From assembly GCF_010669285.1 (NCBI RefSeq), contig NZ_CP048711.1:62001-126000 (forward strand): a stretch of 64,000 bases of DNA, in the 5' to 3' direction. Under the pieces are notes generated by a model. That model did no database searches, was not told the origin of the DNA, and saw only the letters and a list, made by a program, of their open reading frames with translations. Shown piece by piece: positions 54,272 through 63,556 of the stretch; positions within the stretch are counted from its first letter, which is position 1; each line of letters opens with the position of its first letter. The stretch comes from Kineobactrum salinum. GTDB taxonomy: Bacteria > Pseudomonadota > Gammaproteobacteria > Pseudomonadales > Halieaceae. The position numbers and the translations under genes are program-made.

Positions 54272-56477
54272 ATGTCCTGGTGGCGCGGTTTGATCAGTAA
54301 GGGGTTTGCGTTGCCATTGGCCTTGACCCTGGTCGTGGTGGCGATGGCGCCGGCGGTTCCGCCTGCGGCTGCGGAGGCGCCCGATACCTCCGGCAGATTG
54401 TTCGACGAGTACTGGCAGGATCTCTTGGTATTGCGGCCAGACAAGGCCCTGTCTCAGGGCGATTACCGGTATCTCGGGCACTTCGATCGCTCGCTGGAAG
54501 GCGACTGGCGCCATGAAATGCTGGCTTTGATCGAAACCTACCAGGCCCGTCTCAAAGCGCTGGACGACGCGAAGCTGAGCGAAGGCGAGCAAACCAGCGT
54601 TGACTTCCTCAATTGGCGGCTGCAACAGGATCGCCGCTTCTTCGGCAGTGACTTGTTTGCGCTAAGTAGAATGCTGCCGCTGGATCATTTTCGCGGGCAG
54701 CACATCAGCTTTGCCGAATCCGCTGCGGGCTCGGGCACCTACCCTTTTGAGACCCAGGCGCACTATGAGCAGGCGCTGGTCCGGGCGGAGGGCTTCGCAC
54801 GCTGGGTAGACCAGGCAATCCTGCGGTTGCAGGAAGGCGTCAAGGCAGGGGTGGTTTTGCCGCAGATGATCGTTGCGCGAGTGCTGCCCCAACTCAGCAT
54901 CCATCTCGACAAGAAACCCGTGAGACCCAGTTCTGGACGCCATTACAGTCGCTTCCGGCGATGATCGATGATGCCGCAGCCGTCGATCTGCGCCAACGCC
55001 ATAAGGCCAGTATCGCCGACGTGATTCAGCCCGCCTATCAGCGTCTGTACGACTATCTGGAAAGCAGCTACCTGCCACATGCCAGGGCTACGGTCGGCCT
55101 GGTGGCACTACCCTCTGGGCGCGAGCTGTATCAGCACTATGTCCGCATGCATACAACCACCGACATGGAAGCAGAGGAAGTACACGCGCTGGGGCGTGCC
55201 GAGGTCAACCGGATCATGGACGGCTTTCGCGCCCTGCAGGCCCACCTTGGAATCGACGGTGACGTGCAGGCCCTGTTCGAGTACGCCAGAAACGATCCCG
55301 CGTTGTACTATACGGAGGATGAACGCGACCAGATAGTACCGGATTTCAACGCCCGGCGGGATGACATCGTCGGCCTGCTGCCAAAAATGTTCGACCTGAT
55401 GCCCAAAGCGTCCTACGAAATTCGTGCGCTGCCGGAGTCATCACGTGCTTCTCAAGGCAATGGTTACTTTCAGGCGGCCTCCGCGGACGGTTCGCGCCCG
55501 GGCATACTGTGGATAAACATCCATTCACCCGGTATCACCAGTCGGTTCAACCTGACCACGCTGTCGGTGCACGAGGGGCTGCCCGGGCACCATTTTCAGA
55601 CCGCGATTGCACGCGAGGTGGAAGATGTTCCCGCTTTCCGTCGCTTCGAGTTCACGACGGCCTTTGGCGAGGGCTGGGCGCTTTATACGGAGTCCCTGGC
55701 GCAGGATCTGGGGCTGCTTGATGACCCTGGCAGCTTTATGGTTATCTCAACTACGAGATGATGCGGGCCAACCGGCTCGTGATCGATACCGGCATTCATG
55801 CGCTGGGATGGTCAGTGGAGGATGGCATTCGGTGGATGCTTGAGCACTCTTCCATGAGTGAGGCCGAGGCCCGGGCGGAGGTAGAGCGTTACGCGGCCTA
55901 TCCCGGGCAGGCACTGGCCTATAAGATTGGCGAGCTGAAAATTCAGGAGTTGCGGTCTCGCGCCGAACAGCAGCTGGGTGACCGCTTCGATCTGCGCGAC
56001 TTTCACCGCACCGTGCTATTGGCGGGCAGCGTACCGATGGCGGTACTGGAAAATGTTGTGAATCGCTGGCTGGCACGGCAAGCGACTGCGGCGGGAGCCC
56101 AGACACCGCTGACAGCAATGTTTATCTGGTGGAACGAAGCTTTCAAAACACCCGGGGCCTTTGTTCGTTCCGGGTTCGAGCAGCACTTCACCGAAGACGC
56201 GTCGATTGTCATTAACGGGATCGAGCGGGCGCGCGGTATCGATGGCATGGTCAAGCACTTCCAGCGAATCCAGGGTGAGGCCGAGCTGGTGGACATGATG
56301 GTTCCGTTTGAGGAGGAGTTTGTCTCCGCCGATGGCAGCAAGATATTTACCCATCACTTTGTCCATTCCAGGCGTAATGGCGAGGAGAGCATGGCGCGGT
56401 TAATGGGTTATGCCCTGGTCGAGAATGGCAAGCTGTCCTACATCCACTTCGTGTCGGCGGACAAGAAGCTGCTGTAG
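54272..56477 (+). CDS. DUF885-family peptidase-like protein fused to an NTF2-like domain (two frameshifts)
   Basis: About 736 residues when joined. Signal peptide (residues 1-35), DUF885 domain (DEYWQDLLVLRPDKALSQGD; HEGLPGHHFQ zinc-type motif; FGEGWALYTESL; GIRWMLEHS), and a C-terminal 130 residues of NTF2/SnoaL type (FIWWNEAFKTPGAFVRSGF ... VINGIERARGIDGMVKHFQ) that is not part of standard DUF885 proteins. Frames join with one base added at 54917-54922 (KKPVETQFWTP) and one T at 55735-55737 (SFYGYLNYEMMRA). Probably a periplasmic metallopeptidase. GGAGCGGCGG lies before ATG 54272. Confidence 0.8.
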
Positions 56478-56651
56478 ATTGCATCGGTCGTTTCGACCAG
56501 GGGTGTTATGTTGCCTATCCAGCAACAGTGTCGAACTTTAAATGTTATTACCATCAGGTATAGGGTCTCAACGCCAATCACTGGGCGCAGGTATCAAGAC
56601 GTCACAATCAGGGCCGGTAGCGGCCAGCAAATTTTTCACCAGGGGTCAAAT

Positions 56652-58913
56652 ATGAACAAGCAATGGCAAAGGAAATTGATCTGGAGTGGCATCAGCGGCG
56701 CCGCAGCGGTGCTGCCCGCCGTGGTTGTGTCAGGCGCGACTGCACTGTGGTCGGGTGCGGTAACAGCCCAAGAGGAAGCCAATCGGCTGATGATCGAGGA
56801 GGTCGTGGTGACCTCCCGTCGCAGGGAAGAATCACTGCAGGACGTGCCTGTCAGTATCACCGCATTCTCCGCCGATTCCATCGAGCGCAACATGTTCAAG
56901 GGCATCGAGGGCTATTTTTCGCGCACGCCCAATGTCAGCTTTATCTCCACGGGTTCCCGCGACCGCAAGGAGCTCAGTATCCGCGGTGTGACCAACCAGC
57001 TGGACACCACCGAAGCACTGGTGCGGGCGAGCACCTTTGCGTTTTATCTCGATGACGTCAACGTGGTCAGCGCGACCGCCAACCCGGGGGTGATGGACCT
57101 GGAGCGCATCGAGGTACTGCGCGGCCCCCAGGGTACCTATTTCGGCCGCAACGCGGTCGGCGGCGCGGTCAACATCTCCACGGTCAAGCCGGACCATGAC
57201 TTTTTCGCCCAGGTTTCTGGGGAACTGGGCCGCTACGACACCCGTGATATCGAGGGCGTGATCAACATGCCGGTGATCGACGACGTGCTGGCGGTGCGGG
57301 CCAACTACAAGTATTACGAGAGTGACGGTCACATCAAGAACATCAACCCCATCGGCGGTGGCAACAACTCCGAGTACGAATACGGGCGCCTCAGTGCGCG
57401 CTATACACCGAGTGACCGCTTGACTGTCGATCTGATGGCGACCACTTCTGATGAGGTGGTCGGCATGCGCGAGGGCGTACCCTCCGGCGTGATGTCCGTC
57501 TTCGCTGCCAGCCTGTTTGGCAACGTGGCGGATCCGGACGGGGTGGGTTTCTACCCCGACAACCGCAACCGGGTCAATTTTGACCGGCCGCAGGATGTGG
57601 GTTCCAAGTGGGAGCTCTACACCGGCAAGTTCGAGTACGATTTCGACGCCTTCAGCCTGGTCGGTATTACCGGCTATATTGAGTCCGATACCTTCCTGCG
57701 CGGTGACATCGACGGCAGCAGTCAGGACTTTGTCTACGAGGAAAAACCGATCAGCCGCGAGTCCATCAGCCAGGAGTTCCGCTTGCAGTCGGCCGGCAAC
57801 GAACGCCTGGACTGGACCGTGGGTGTGATTTACAGCAAGGACAAGGGTGACATTATCCAACAGACCTTCGCTGGTGCCGGTGGTCTGTTTGGCTTGCCGG
57901 AAGACTTCCAGATCACCTCTACCGTAGGGGATAACGAGAGCCGCAGCGCGGCCGTATTCGGTGAATTGACCTGGCATTTCAATGATCGTCTCGACCTGGT
58001 GTTCGGTGGTCGCTATACCAAGGATGAGGTCGAAGTTTCCCAGTACCGCCTGTCCTCCGGGGTGATCAACGGTTTTGTCGAAGACGAGGCGGATTTTACC
58101 GATTTCTCGCCCAAGGTGTCTGTGAACTACGCCCTCGGTGAAGACATGGACGTATTCGCCACCGTCTCCAAGGGCTTCAAGGCCGGCGGGGTTCAGCTGG
58201 GCAGCGATTTTGAACGCGCGGATTTCGACCCGGAAGAGCTGTGGAACTACGAGCTTGGCTTCAAGTCCCAGCTGATGGACAGGCGTCTGCGCCTCAATGG
58301 CTCCCTGTTCTATCTGGAGTGGGATGATCTGCAGGCCTCCTTCGCGGTTGCTGAAACCAATGATCAAGGCGTAATCGTCTTCAACTCAGGCATCCAGAAC
58401 GCGGCTTCCGCCAGCAACCTGGGGGGCGAACTGGAGATCTCCGCGGTCCTGACCGAGAACCTCGTGGTCAACTTTTCCGCCGGCTATGTCGATGCGGAAT
58501 TTGACGATTTCACCAACGCCTTTGTCGATGGTGAGCTGTACGACCTGAGCGGCCAGGCCATGCCGAATGCGCCTGAATGGACTTTCAGCGGTGATGCCGA
58601 GTACCGCTTCACCTTCGCCGACCGCTACGACAGCTTCGTCCGCCTGGAGTGGTTCCATCGGGATGAAATCCTGCCTGATCTGGTTGCACTGGTACGCCAG
58701 GACGAAGGCTTTCCGTTCCGGGTGCCCAGCTACGATCACTTCAACCTGCGTGCCGGCATCGAGACCGATCGTTTCAGCGTGACTGCCTACGTGGAAAACC
58801 TGTTTGATGAGGAGTACTTCACCAACGCCTACCAGAAAGCCTTCCTGGGTGGTCTGCATGTGCAGCCCTCCTACCAGACCTGGGGTGTGCGCGTGACCCT
58901 GCGGACACTGTAA
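56652..58913 (+). CDS. TonB-dependent outer-membrane receptor 3
   Basis: 753 residues from ATG 56652 (the frame extends upstream to 56508, but the signal peptide begins here). Signal peptide ending VTAQE, TonB box IEEVVVTSRR, plug (ELSIRGVTNQ; LERIEVLRGPQGTYFGRNAVGGAVN), and a beta-barrel ending in RVTLRTL. GC and style match the host, unlike receptors 1 and 2. It precedes the Nramp-like transporter, VOC protein and DPP4-like peptidase, which suggests uptake of a peptide-like or metal-bound compound. Confidence 0.92.
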   Translation: MNKQWQRKLIWSGISGAAAVLPAVVVSGATALWSGAVTAQEEANRLMIEEVVVTSRRREESLQDVPVSITAFSADSIERNMFKGIEGYFSRTPNVSFISTGSRDRKELSIRGVTNQLDTTEALVRASTFAFYLDDVNVVSATANPGVMDLERIEVLRGPQGTYFGRNAVGGAVNISTVKPDHDFFAQVSGELGRYDTRDIEGVINMPVIDDVLAVRANYKYYESDGHIKNINPIGGGNNSEYEYGRLSARYTPSDRLTVDLMATTSDEVVGMREGVPSGVMSVFAASLFGNVADPDGVGFYPDNRNRVNFDRPQDVGSKWELYTGKFEYDFDAFSLVGITGYIESDTFLRGDIDGSSQDFVYEEKPISRESISQEFRLQSAGNERLDWTVGVIYSKDKGDIIQQTFAGAGGLFGLPEDFQITSTVGDNESRSAAVFGELTWHFNDRLDLVFGGRYTKDEVEVSQYRLSSGVINGFVEDEADFTDFSPKVSVNYALGEDMDVFATVSKGFKAGGVQLGSDFERADFDPEELWNYELGFKSQLMDRRLRLNGSLFYLEWDDLQASFAVAETNDQGVIVFNSGIQNAASASNLGGELEISAVLTENLVVNFSAGYVDAEFDDFTNAFVDGELYDLSGQAMPNAPEWTFSGDAEYRFTFADRYDSFVRLEWFHRDEILPDLVALVRQDEGFPFRVPSYDHFNLRAGIETDRFSVTAYVENLFDEEYFTNAYQKAFLGGLHVQPSYQTWGVRVTLRTL

Positions 58914-58957
58914 GTGGTGGGCTTGCACTCTATGCCACCGGGTAGGGCTCTCGCCAC

Positions 58958-60283
58958 GTGATTAGAGCCGCCGCTGGAGCACCGCTACGCCTGGTGCGTG
59001 ACATCGTGGGGCCTACCGCGGTCATCGCCGCAGGGACCATGGGCGCCGGGGCCGTGGCTTCTTTCCTGCTTGCCGGCGCCTGGTTCCGCTACGACCTGTT
59101 GTGGGTTGTGCTGGTGATGCTGCCCGTGTTCGTGGTGTCGGTGGATACTGCATCGCGTATCGGCGCCTGCAATCCCAGCGAAGGCATGTTCGCGCTGATC
59201 CGGAAGCGCATCACGCCCGCACTCGCCTGGGCCCTGCTGCTGATCAACGTGCCGGTGCACCTGCTGATTGTCATGGGCCAGTTGTCCGTGATGAGTTCAG
59301 TTGTAGCCGCCACGTTCGGCTTGCCGGCGCCGGGCTCGGACGCCGGCGGCGCCCTGCTCACCGACATGGTGCTGTCACTGGCAATCGCCGGAGCAATTCT
59401 GTGGCTGGTGTTCTCGCGCGGGTTCGACCGTATGCAGAACGTCATGACCGTGATGATGGTCCTCATGTTTTTCTGCTTCCTGCTGGTGGCCTTGCGCGGG
59501 TTTTCCGAGTGGCGGGATATCCTCGCCGGACTGGTGCCTGCCATACCGCCGGATTTAGCGGTGCCTGATACACAGACGTCGCGATCCACATTCGTGTCCA
59601 TTACCGCCATGGTGGGTAGCGCGATCGCGCCAGCCGCGCTGCTCGGCATGCCCTACCTCGCGGCAGATTCGGGCGTCGATCCCAGCGGGCTGAAAAACGC
59701 CTTTCGCCGTGCCGTGGTTAACCTGGGCCTGATTTTTGGGGCCTACGCCATGTTCGTGGTCATTGCTGGGGGCTTTGCGCTGTACCCGTTGGTACACCAC
59801 GCCAGCCTCGCGGATGTCTCCGAGGCGTCCCGGGTCCTGCACGGCGTTTTCCCCGAGCGACTGGCCTTCCTCGGGCCGGTGGTGTTTTCCCTGGGGCTGT
59901 TCATGGCGGCACTGACCACGCTGGTGGTGGCTGCACAGGTGACCGCCTATTTCATGCTGGATACCGTCGGCCGGCAGTGGCGCTTTGCCAGCAACAACCG
60001 GTCCTATCACATCATTGTGGCGATACTGGTGCTCGGTGCCGCAGTGCTGGCACCACACTGGAGCTTCCCGGCACTGCTCAAGGTCGTGCTGCTGATGGGG
60101 ATCAACGTACTCGTGATCCCACTGGTGTTTGTCATACTGCTGTACCTGGCCAACAGCCGGGATGTGATGCATGACGTGCGTACGGAGTGGTGGCGTAACC
60201 TGATTCTGGTGGTGGGGCTGTTTCTGTCCCTGCTGCTCGCCGCGCAGAAAATCCCGGACTATATGGCAGCGCTGTTCTCATAG
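58958..60283 (+). CDS. Nramp-like transporter lacking the canonical metal motifs
   Basis: 441 residues and about eleven helices. The first helix has the Nramp pattern (GPTAVIAAGTMGAGAVASFLLAGA, then LLWVVLVMLP), but the metal-binding DPGN is replaced by TMGA. In helix 6 the MPH motif reads MPY (ALLGMPYLAAD). The fold is SLC11-like, but transport of divalent metals in the usual way is doubtful. GTG start at 58958, 44 bases after the receptor. It may move an organic or metal-complexed substrate. Confidence 0.75.
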   Translation: MIRAAAGAPLRLVRDIVGPTAVIAAGTMGAGAVASFLLAGAWFRYDLLWVVLVMLPVFVVSVDTASRIGACNPSEGMFALIRKRITPALAWALLLINVPVHLLIVMGQLSVMSSVVAATFGLPAPGSDAGGALLTDMVLSLAIAGAILWLVFSRGFDRMQNVMTVMMVLMFFCFLLVALRGFSEWRDILAGLVPAIPPDLAVPDTQTSRSTFVSITAMVGSAIAPAALLGMPYLAADSGVDPSGLKNAFRRAVVNLGLIFGAYAMFVVIAGGFALYPLVHHASLADVSEASRVLHGVFPERLAFLGPVVFSLGLFMAALTTLVVAAQVTAYFMLDTVGRQWRFASNNRSYHIIVAILVLGAAVLAPHWSFPALLKVVLLMGINVLVIPLVFVILLYLANSRDVMHDVRTEWWRNLILVVGLFLSLLLAAQKIPDYMAALFS

Positions 60284-60327
60284 CGGTGCACGCTGCTCGT
60301 ACCCTACAGGCACTGGAGGAGATGATA

Positions 60328-60816
60328 ATGACAAGCAAACCCACATTCAGGCGCGCCGACCATGTGTCGCTGACCGTCGCGGATATCGACAAGACTGTCG
60401 TGTTCTATTGCGATGTCATGGGTGCCACCGTGAGCTACCGCATGGGTCCTTTCGATGCGCGCGAGATTCCCGCCATGGATGATGGCCGCGACTGGACCGA
60501 AGCGCATGTCAACGTCGCCGATGCGCGCTTACGTATCGTGATGCTGCAGCTTTGCGACAATCTCGGGATGGAGCTGTTCCAGTACGAGCGGCCGGATGAT
60601 GCTGCCACTGCGCCGCCGCGCAATTGCGACATCGGCAGCCGGCACATCTGCCTTGAAGTCGAGGACCTCGCGGCGGCGGTAGACTATCTGGAAAGCAACG
60701 GCTGTCGCAGGATGGCCGGGCCCATCGTCGCCGACGGAGGCCCTCCGCCGAACTCGCTGTCCTGGTATGTGCTCGATCCCTTCGGGCATCAGCTTGAACT
60801 GGTGCAATACACCTGA
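60328..60816 (+). CDS. VOC-family (glyoxalase/dioxygenase fold) protein
   Basis: 162 residues from ATG 60328, seven bases after GGAGGA (ATG 60322 is an alternative). Two beta-alpha-beta-beta-beta units: ADHVSLTVADIDKTVVFYCDVMG and SRHICLEVEDLAAAVDYLESNG, ending in DPFGHQLELVQY. Metal ligands His (first strand), His (second unit) and Glu (QLELVQ) fit a VOC enzyme. The substrate is unknown; the setting suggests modification of an imported compound. Confidence 0.85.
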   Translation: MTSKPTFRRADHVSLTVADIDKTVVFYCDVMGATVSYRMGPFDAREIPAMDDGRDWTEAHVNVADARLRIVMLQLCDNLGMELFQYERPDDAATAPPRNCDIGSRHICLEVEDLAAAVDYLESNGCRRMAGPIVADGGPPPNSLSWYVLDPFGHQLELVQYT

Positions 60817-60848
60817 CTATCCCGTATGCAGTCACAGGAGTAACGCAC

Positions 60849-63065
60849 ATGCAGATTGCCGTGAATCGATTCCTTGCCGCCGGCGCGCTGCTGGCAATGT
60901 TGATCGTGTCTGGCCGCCCGGCGCTGGCAGAAGAGGTAGTGCCGGTGGGCAAACCGCTGACGCTTGAGGCCATTTTTGAACACAATGAGTTCCAGGCCGC
61001 TCTGCCTCGAGGCCTGCGCTGGCAGCCAGACGGTGCGTCGTTCACTTACTTGCCGGCTCCCGGCGAGGCCACGGCAGGAAAGCTTTTGCAGCATGTTGCT
61101 GGCACGGGCAAGTCAGGCGAGGTGATGTCGTTTGACGAACTGCCAGGCTTGCCGGCAGAGTTTCAGATCACCGACGTTCAGTGGCATGCGGGCAGCGGAT
61201 TTGCACTGCTGCGCGGCGCAGTACAGGTGACCTGGCATGGCTACGAAGATGCCGCCTACTACGTGTACGATTCCGCAGGCGACAGGCTCTGGCCGCTGGC
61301 GGGAGCAGGCCTGGCGCTACGCCACGTGAAGCTGTCGCCTGACGGGCTGCGCGCAGGCTATGTCCACGACAACAACCTCTTTGTCAGCGACCTGCGTGAA
61401 GGCAACAACACCGCTGTCACCGACGACGGTGGCGAGGCGGTCTTCAACGGCAGCTTTGATTACGGCAGTACCATGTTCGGTTCGTCCGATGCCTGGCGCT
61501 GGTCACCGGACGGCACCGCCATCGCATTCTGGCGTCTTGATGTTGCGGACGTAAAAACCTATCCGCTGATGGACCCTCTGCACAGCTATCCGCAAATCCG
61601 CCGCTTTCATTACCCCAATGTCGGCGAGAAACACGCGGTGTATCGCGTCGGCGTGTACGATGTTGCCGCTGCTGCCACGCGCTGGCTGGACACGGGCCAT
61701 AAGCCGGACGACTATCTGCCGCAAATGACCTGGGACAGGGAATCACGCGGAGTCTACGTGGAGCGACTGACGCGTGATCACCAGGCACTGGAAGTCCTGT
61801 ATGCCGACGCCGCCAGCGGCGAAACCCGGTCGGTGCTGGTAGACCGGGACCCTGCGTGGCTGGATGTTACCGAAGATTTGTCGCCCTTGCCCGGCGCGGC
61901 GGGTGAGTTCCTCTGGACCAGCGAGCGCAGCGGCTGGCGCCATATCTATCGGGTCGGTCGGGGCGGCGAGACTGCGACACTGACGTCGGGAGACTGGTCG
62001 GTAGATGCCATCGCGGGTGTCGATACGGACGGTGGCTGGGCGTACTTCTACGCCAAGAAGGACTCGCTGATAGACCAGCACGTCTATCGTGTTGCGCTCG
62101 ACGGGGGCCCGATCGAACGACTCACCACGCAGCCCGGCTGGCACACCTGGACGATGTCTCCGGATGCAAAACGCGCCATCGTCCAACATTCCGACGCACG
62201 GACGCCGCCGACGCTGGCGCTGTACGAAGCGGGTGGCGCCCGGATCGCAGACCTGGTGACGGATGCCGTGCCTGCATTACGCGATTACACGATGTCGCAT
62301 ACCGAGTTCGTGACATTTACCACCGACGACGGCGTTGAGCTCAACGGTTTCTTCATCAAGCCCCCGAATTTTGACCCCGCGAAGAAATATCCGGTAATCG
62401 GCTACGACTATGGCAATGCCGGTTCGCAGGTGGTGGTCAACCGCTGGGGTACCCAGCGCGGCCCGCAACAAGACCTGTGGCACCGCTTCATGGCCCAGCA
62501 GGGTTATGTGATCTTCGCCATGGACAACCGCACCACGACGGGACGCGGCAAGGCAGCGAAGAACCTGACCTATGGCCACTACGCGAAATACGCGGTGCTC
62601 GACCAATTGCAGGGTGCGGCCTACCTCAAGTCGCTGCCCTGGGTCGATGCCGACCGGCTCGGCTTCTGGGGTTGGAGCGGCGGTGGCTATCTTGCGGCGG
62701 CGCTGATGACCAAGGGGGCTCCGCACTGGAAGGTGGCGGTGAGCGTCGCGCCGGTCATCGATCTGGCGCGCTACCAGGCGGTGGGCGTGGAGCGCTGGAT
62801 GGGTATGCCAGAGGACAACCCGGAGGGCTATGCCGCCGTCAACCTCATCAACTACGTCGACAAGCTGGAGGGGAAGCTGCTGCTGATCCACGGTACGGGC
62901 GACGAGAACGTGAAGTTCGAATTTACCCTGCAGTTCGTGGATGCGCTTATTCGGGCCAACCGTCAGTTCGACATGCTGGTATACCCGAATCAGCGTCACG
63001 CCATCAGTGATTTTCGCGGCCATGTGTTTGCCAGCATGACCCGGTACTTCAACGACCACCTCTAG
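60849..63065 (+). CDS. S9-family prolyl oligopeptidase, dipeptidyl-peptidase IV type
   Basis: 738 residues. Signal peptide (residues 1-27, ALAEE), an eight-bladed N-terminal propeller (SSDAWRWSPDGTAIAFWRLD; LWTSERSGWRHIY), and a C-terminal alpha/beta hydrolase with nucleophile GWSGGG, Asp in HGTGDENVKF and His in NQRHAI. Family enzymes remove X-Pro or X-Ala dipeptides. The third residue of the usual GWSYGG is Gly instead of Tyr. Good ribosome site (AGGAG). It would process peptides in the periplasm. Confidence 0.9.
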   Translation: MQIAVNRFLAAGALLAMLIVSGRPALAEEVVPVGKPLTLEAIFEHNEFQAALPRGLRWQPDGASFTYLPAPGEATAGKLLQHVAGTGKSGEVMSFDELPGLPAEFQITDVQWHAGSGFALLRGAVQVTWHGYEDAAYYVYDSAGDRLWPLAGAGLALRHVKLSPDGLRAGYVHDNNLFVSDLREGNNTAVTDDGGEAVFNGSFDYGSTMFGSSDAWRWSPDGTAIAFWRLDVADVKTYPLMDPLHSYPQIRRFHYPNVGEKHAVYRVGVYDVAAAATRWLDTGHKPDDYLPQMTWDRESRGVYVERLTRDHQALEVLYADAASGETRSVLVDRDPAWLDVTEDLSPLPGAAGEFLWTSERSGWRHIYRVGRGGETATLTSGDWSVDAIAGVDTDGGWAYFYAKKDSLIDQHVYRVALDGGPIERLTTQPGWHTWTMSPDAKRAIVQHSDARTPPTLALYEAGGARIADLVTDAVPALRDYTMSHTEFVTFTTDDGVELNGFFIKPPNFDPAKKYPVIGYDYGNAGSQVVVNRWGTQRGPQQDLWHRFMAQQGYVIFAMDNRTTTGRGKAAKNLTYGHYAKYAVLDQLQGAAYLKSLPWVDADRLGFWGWSGGGYLAAALMTKGAPHWKVAVSVAPVIDLARYQAVGVERWMGMPEDNPEGYAAVNLINYVDKLEGKLLLIHGTGDENVKFEFTLQFVDALIRANRQFDMLVYPNQRHAISDFRGHVFASMTRYFNDHL

Positions 63066-63106
63066 CCGCAAACCGGGGCCGGGGGCATAGAAAGGAGAGC
63101 GACCCA

Positions 63107-63514
63107 ATGTCACGCAAAGTCATCAATCCCGCCGCGCTGTATGAAAGCACGGCCTACGGCTTCTCCCACGCCGTGGCGTCGAATTGCGCCACCCTGGTGC
63201 ACTGTTCCGGGCAGGTGGCCTGGGACAAGGATCACCAGGTAGTCGGTGGCGGCGACCTTGGCGCGCAGGCGCGGCAGGCGCTGGCCAACCTCAAGACCGT
63301 GCTCGCCGAAGCGGGCGCGGGGGTGGAGGATATCGTGCGACTGCGTACCTATGTGGTGAACCACAACCCCGACTGCCTCGCGCCGGTTGGCCAGGCCCTG
63401 GCTGAATTTTATGGTGATGTCATGCCTGCGGCCAACACCTGGATTGGGGTGCAGGCGCTGGCGTTACCCGATTTCCTGATAGAGATAGAAGCCACGGCGC
63501 AGATCGACGCCTGA
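63107..63514 (+). CDS. RidA/YjgF-family protein
   Basis: 135 residues: VHCSGQVAWDKDHQVVGGGDLGAQARQALANLKTVLAEAGAGVEDIVRLRTYV, the standard RidA pattern, with the Arg of RLRTYV present. RidA proteins hydrolyse reactive enamine/imine intermediates from amino-acid breakdown, which fits a peptide-degradation neighbourhood. AGGAG ribosome site, 41 bases after the peptidase stop. Confidence 0.9.
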   Translation: MSRKVINPAALYESTAYGFSHAVASNCATLVHCSGQVAWDKDHQVVGGGDLGAQARQALANLKTVLAEAGAGVEDIVRLRTYVVNHNPDCLAPVGQALAEFYGDVMPAANTWIGVQALALPDFLIEIEATAQIDA

Positions 63515-63556
63515 CCGCGACATCGACTGCCTGCAAACCAAAAATGGAGAACAGCA

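Noticed and set aside
56832-58367. A 511-residue minus-strand frame opposite TonB receptor 3.
   Set aside because: It is antisense to a receptor with complete plug and barrel motifs; composition (many His, Val, Gly) is that of a shadow.
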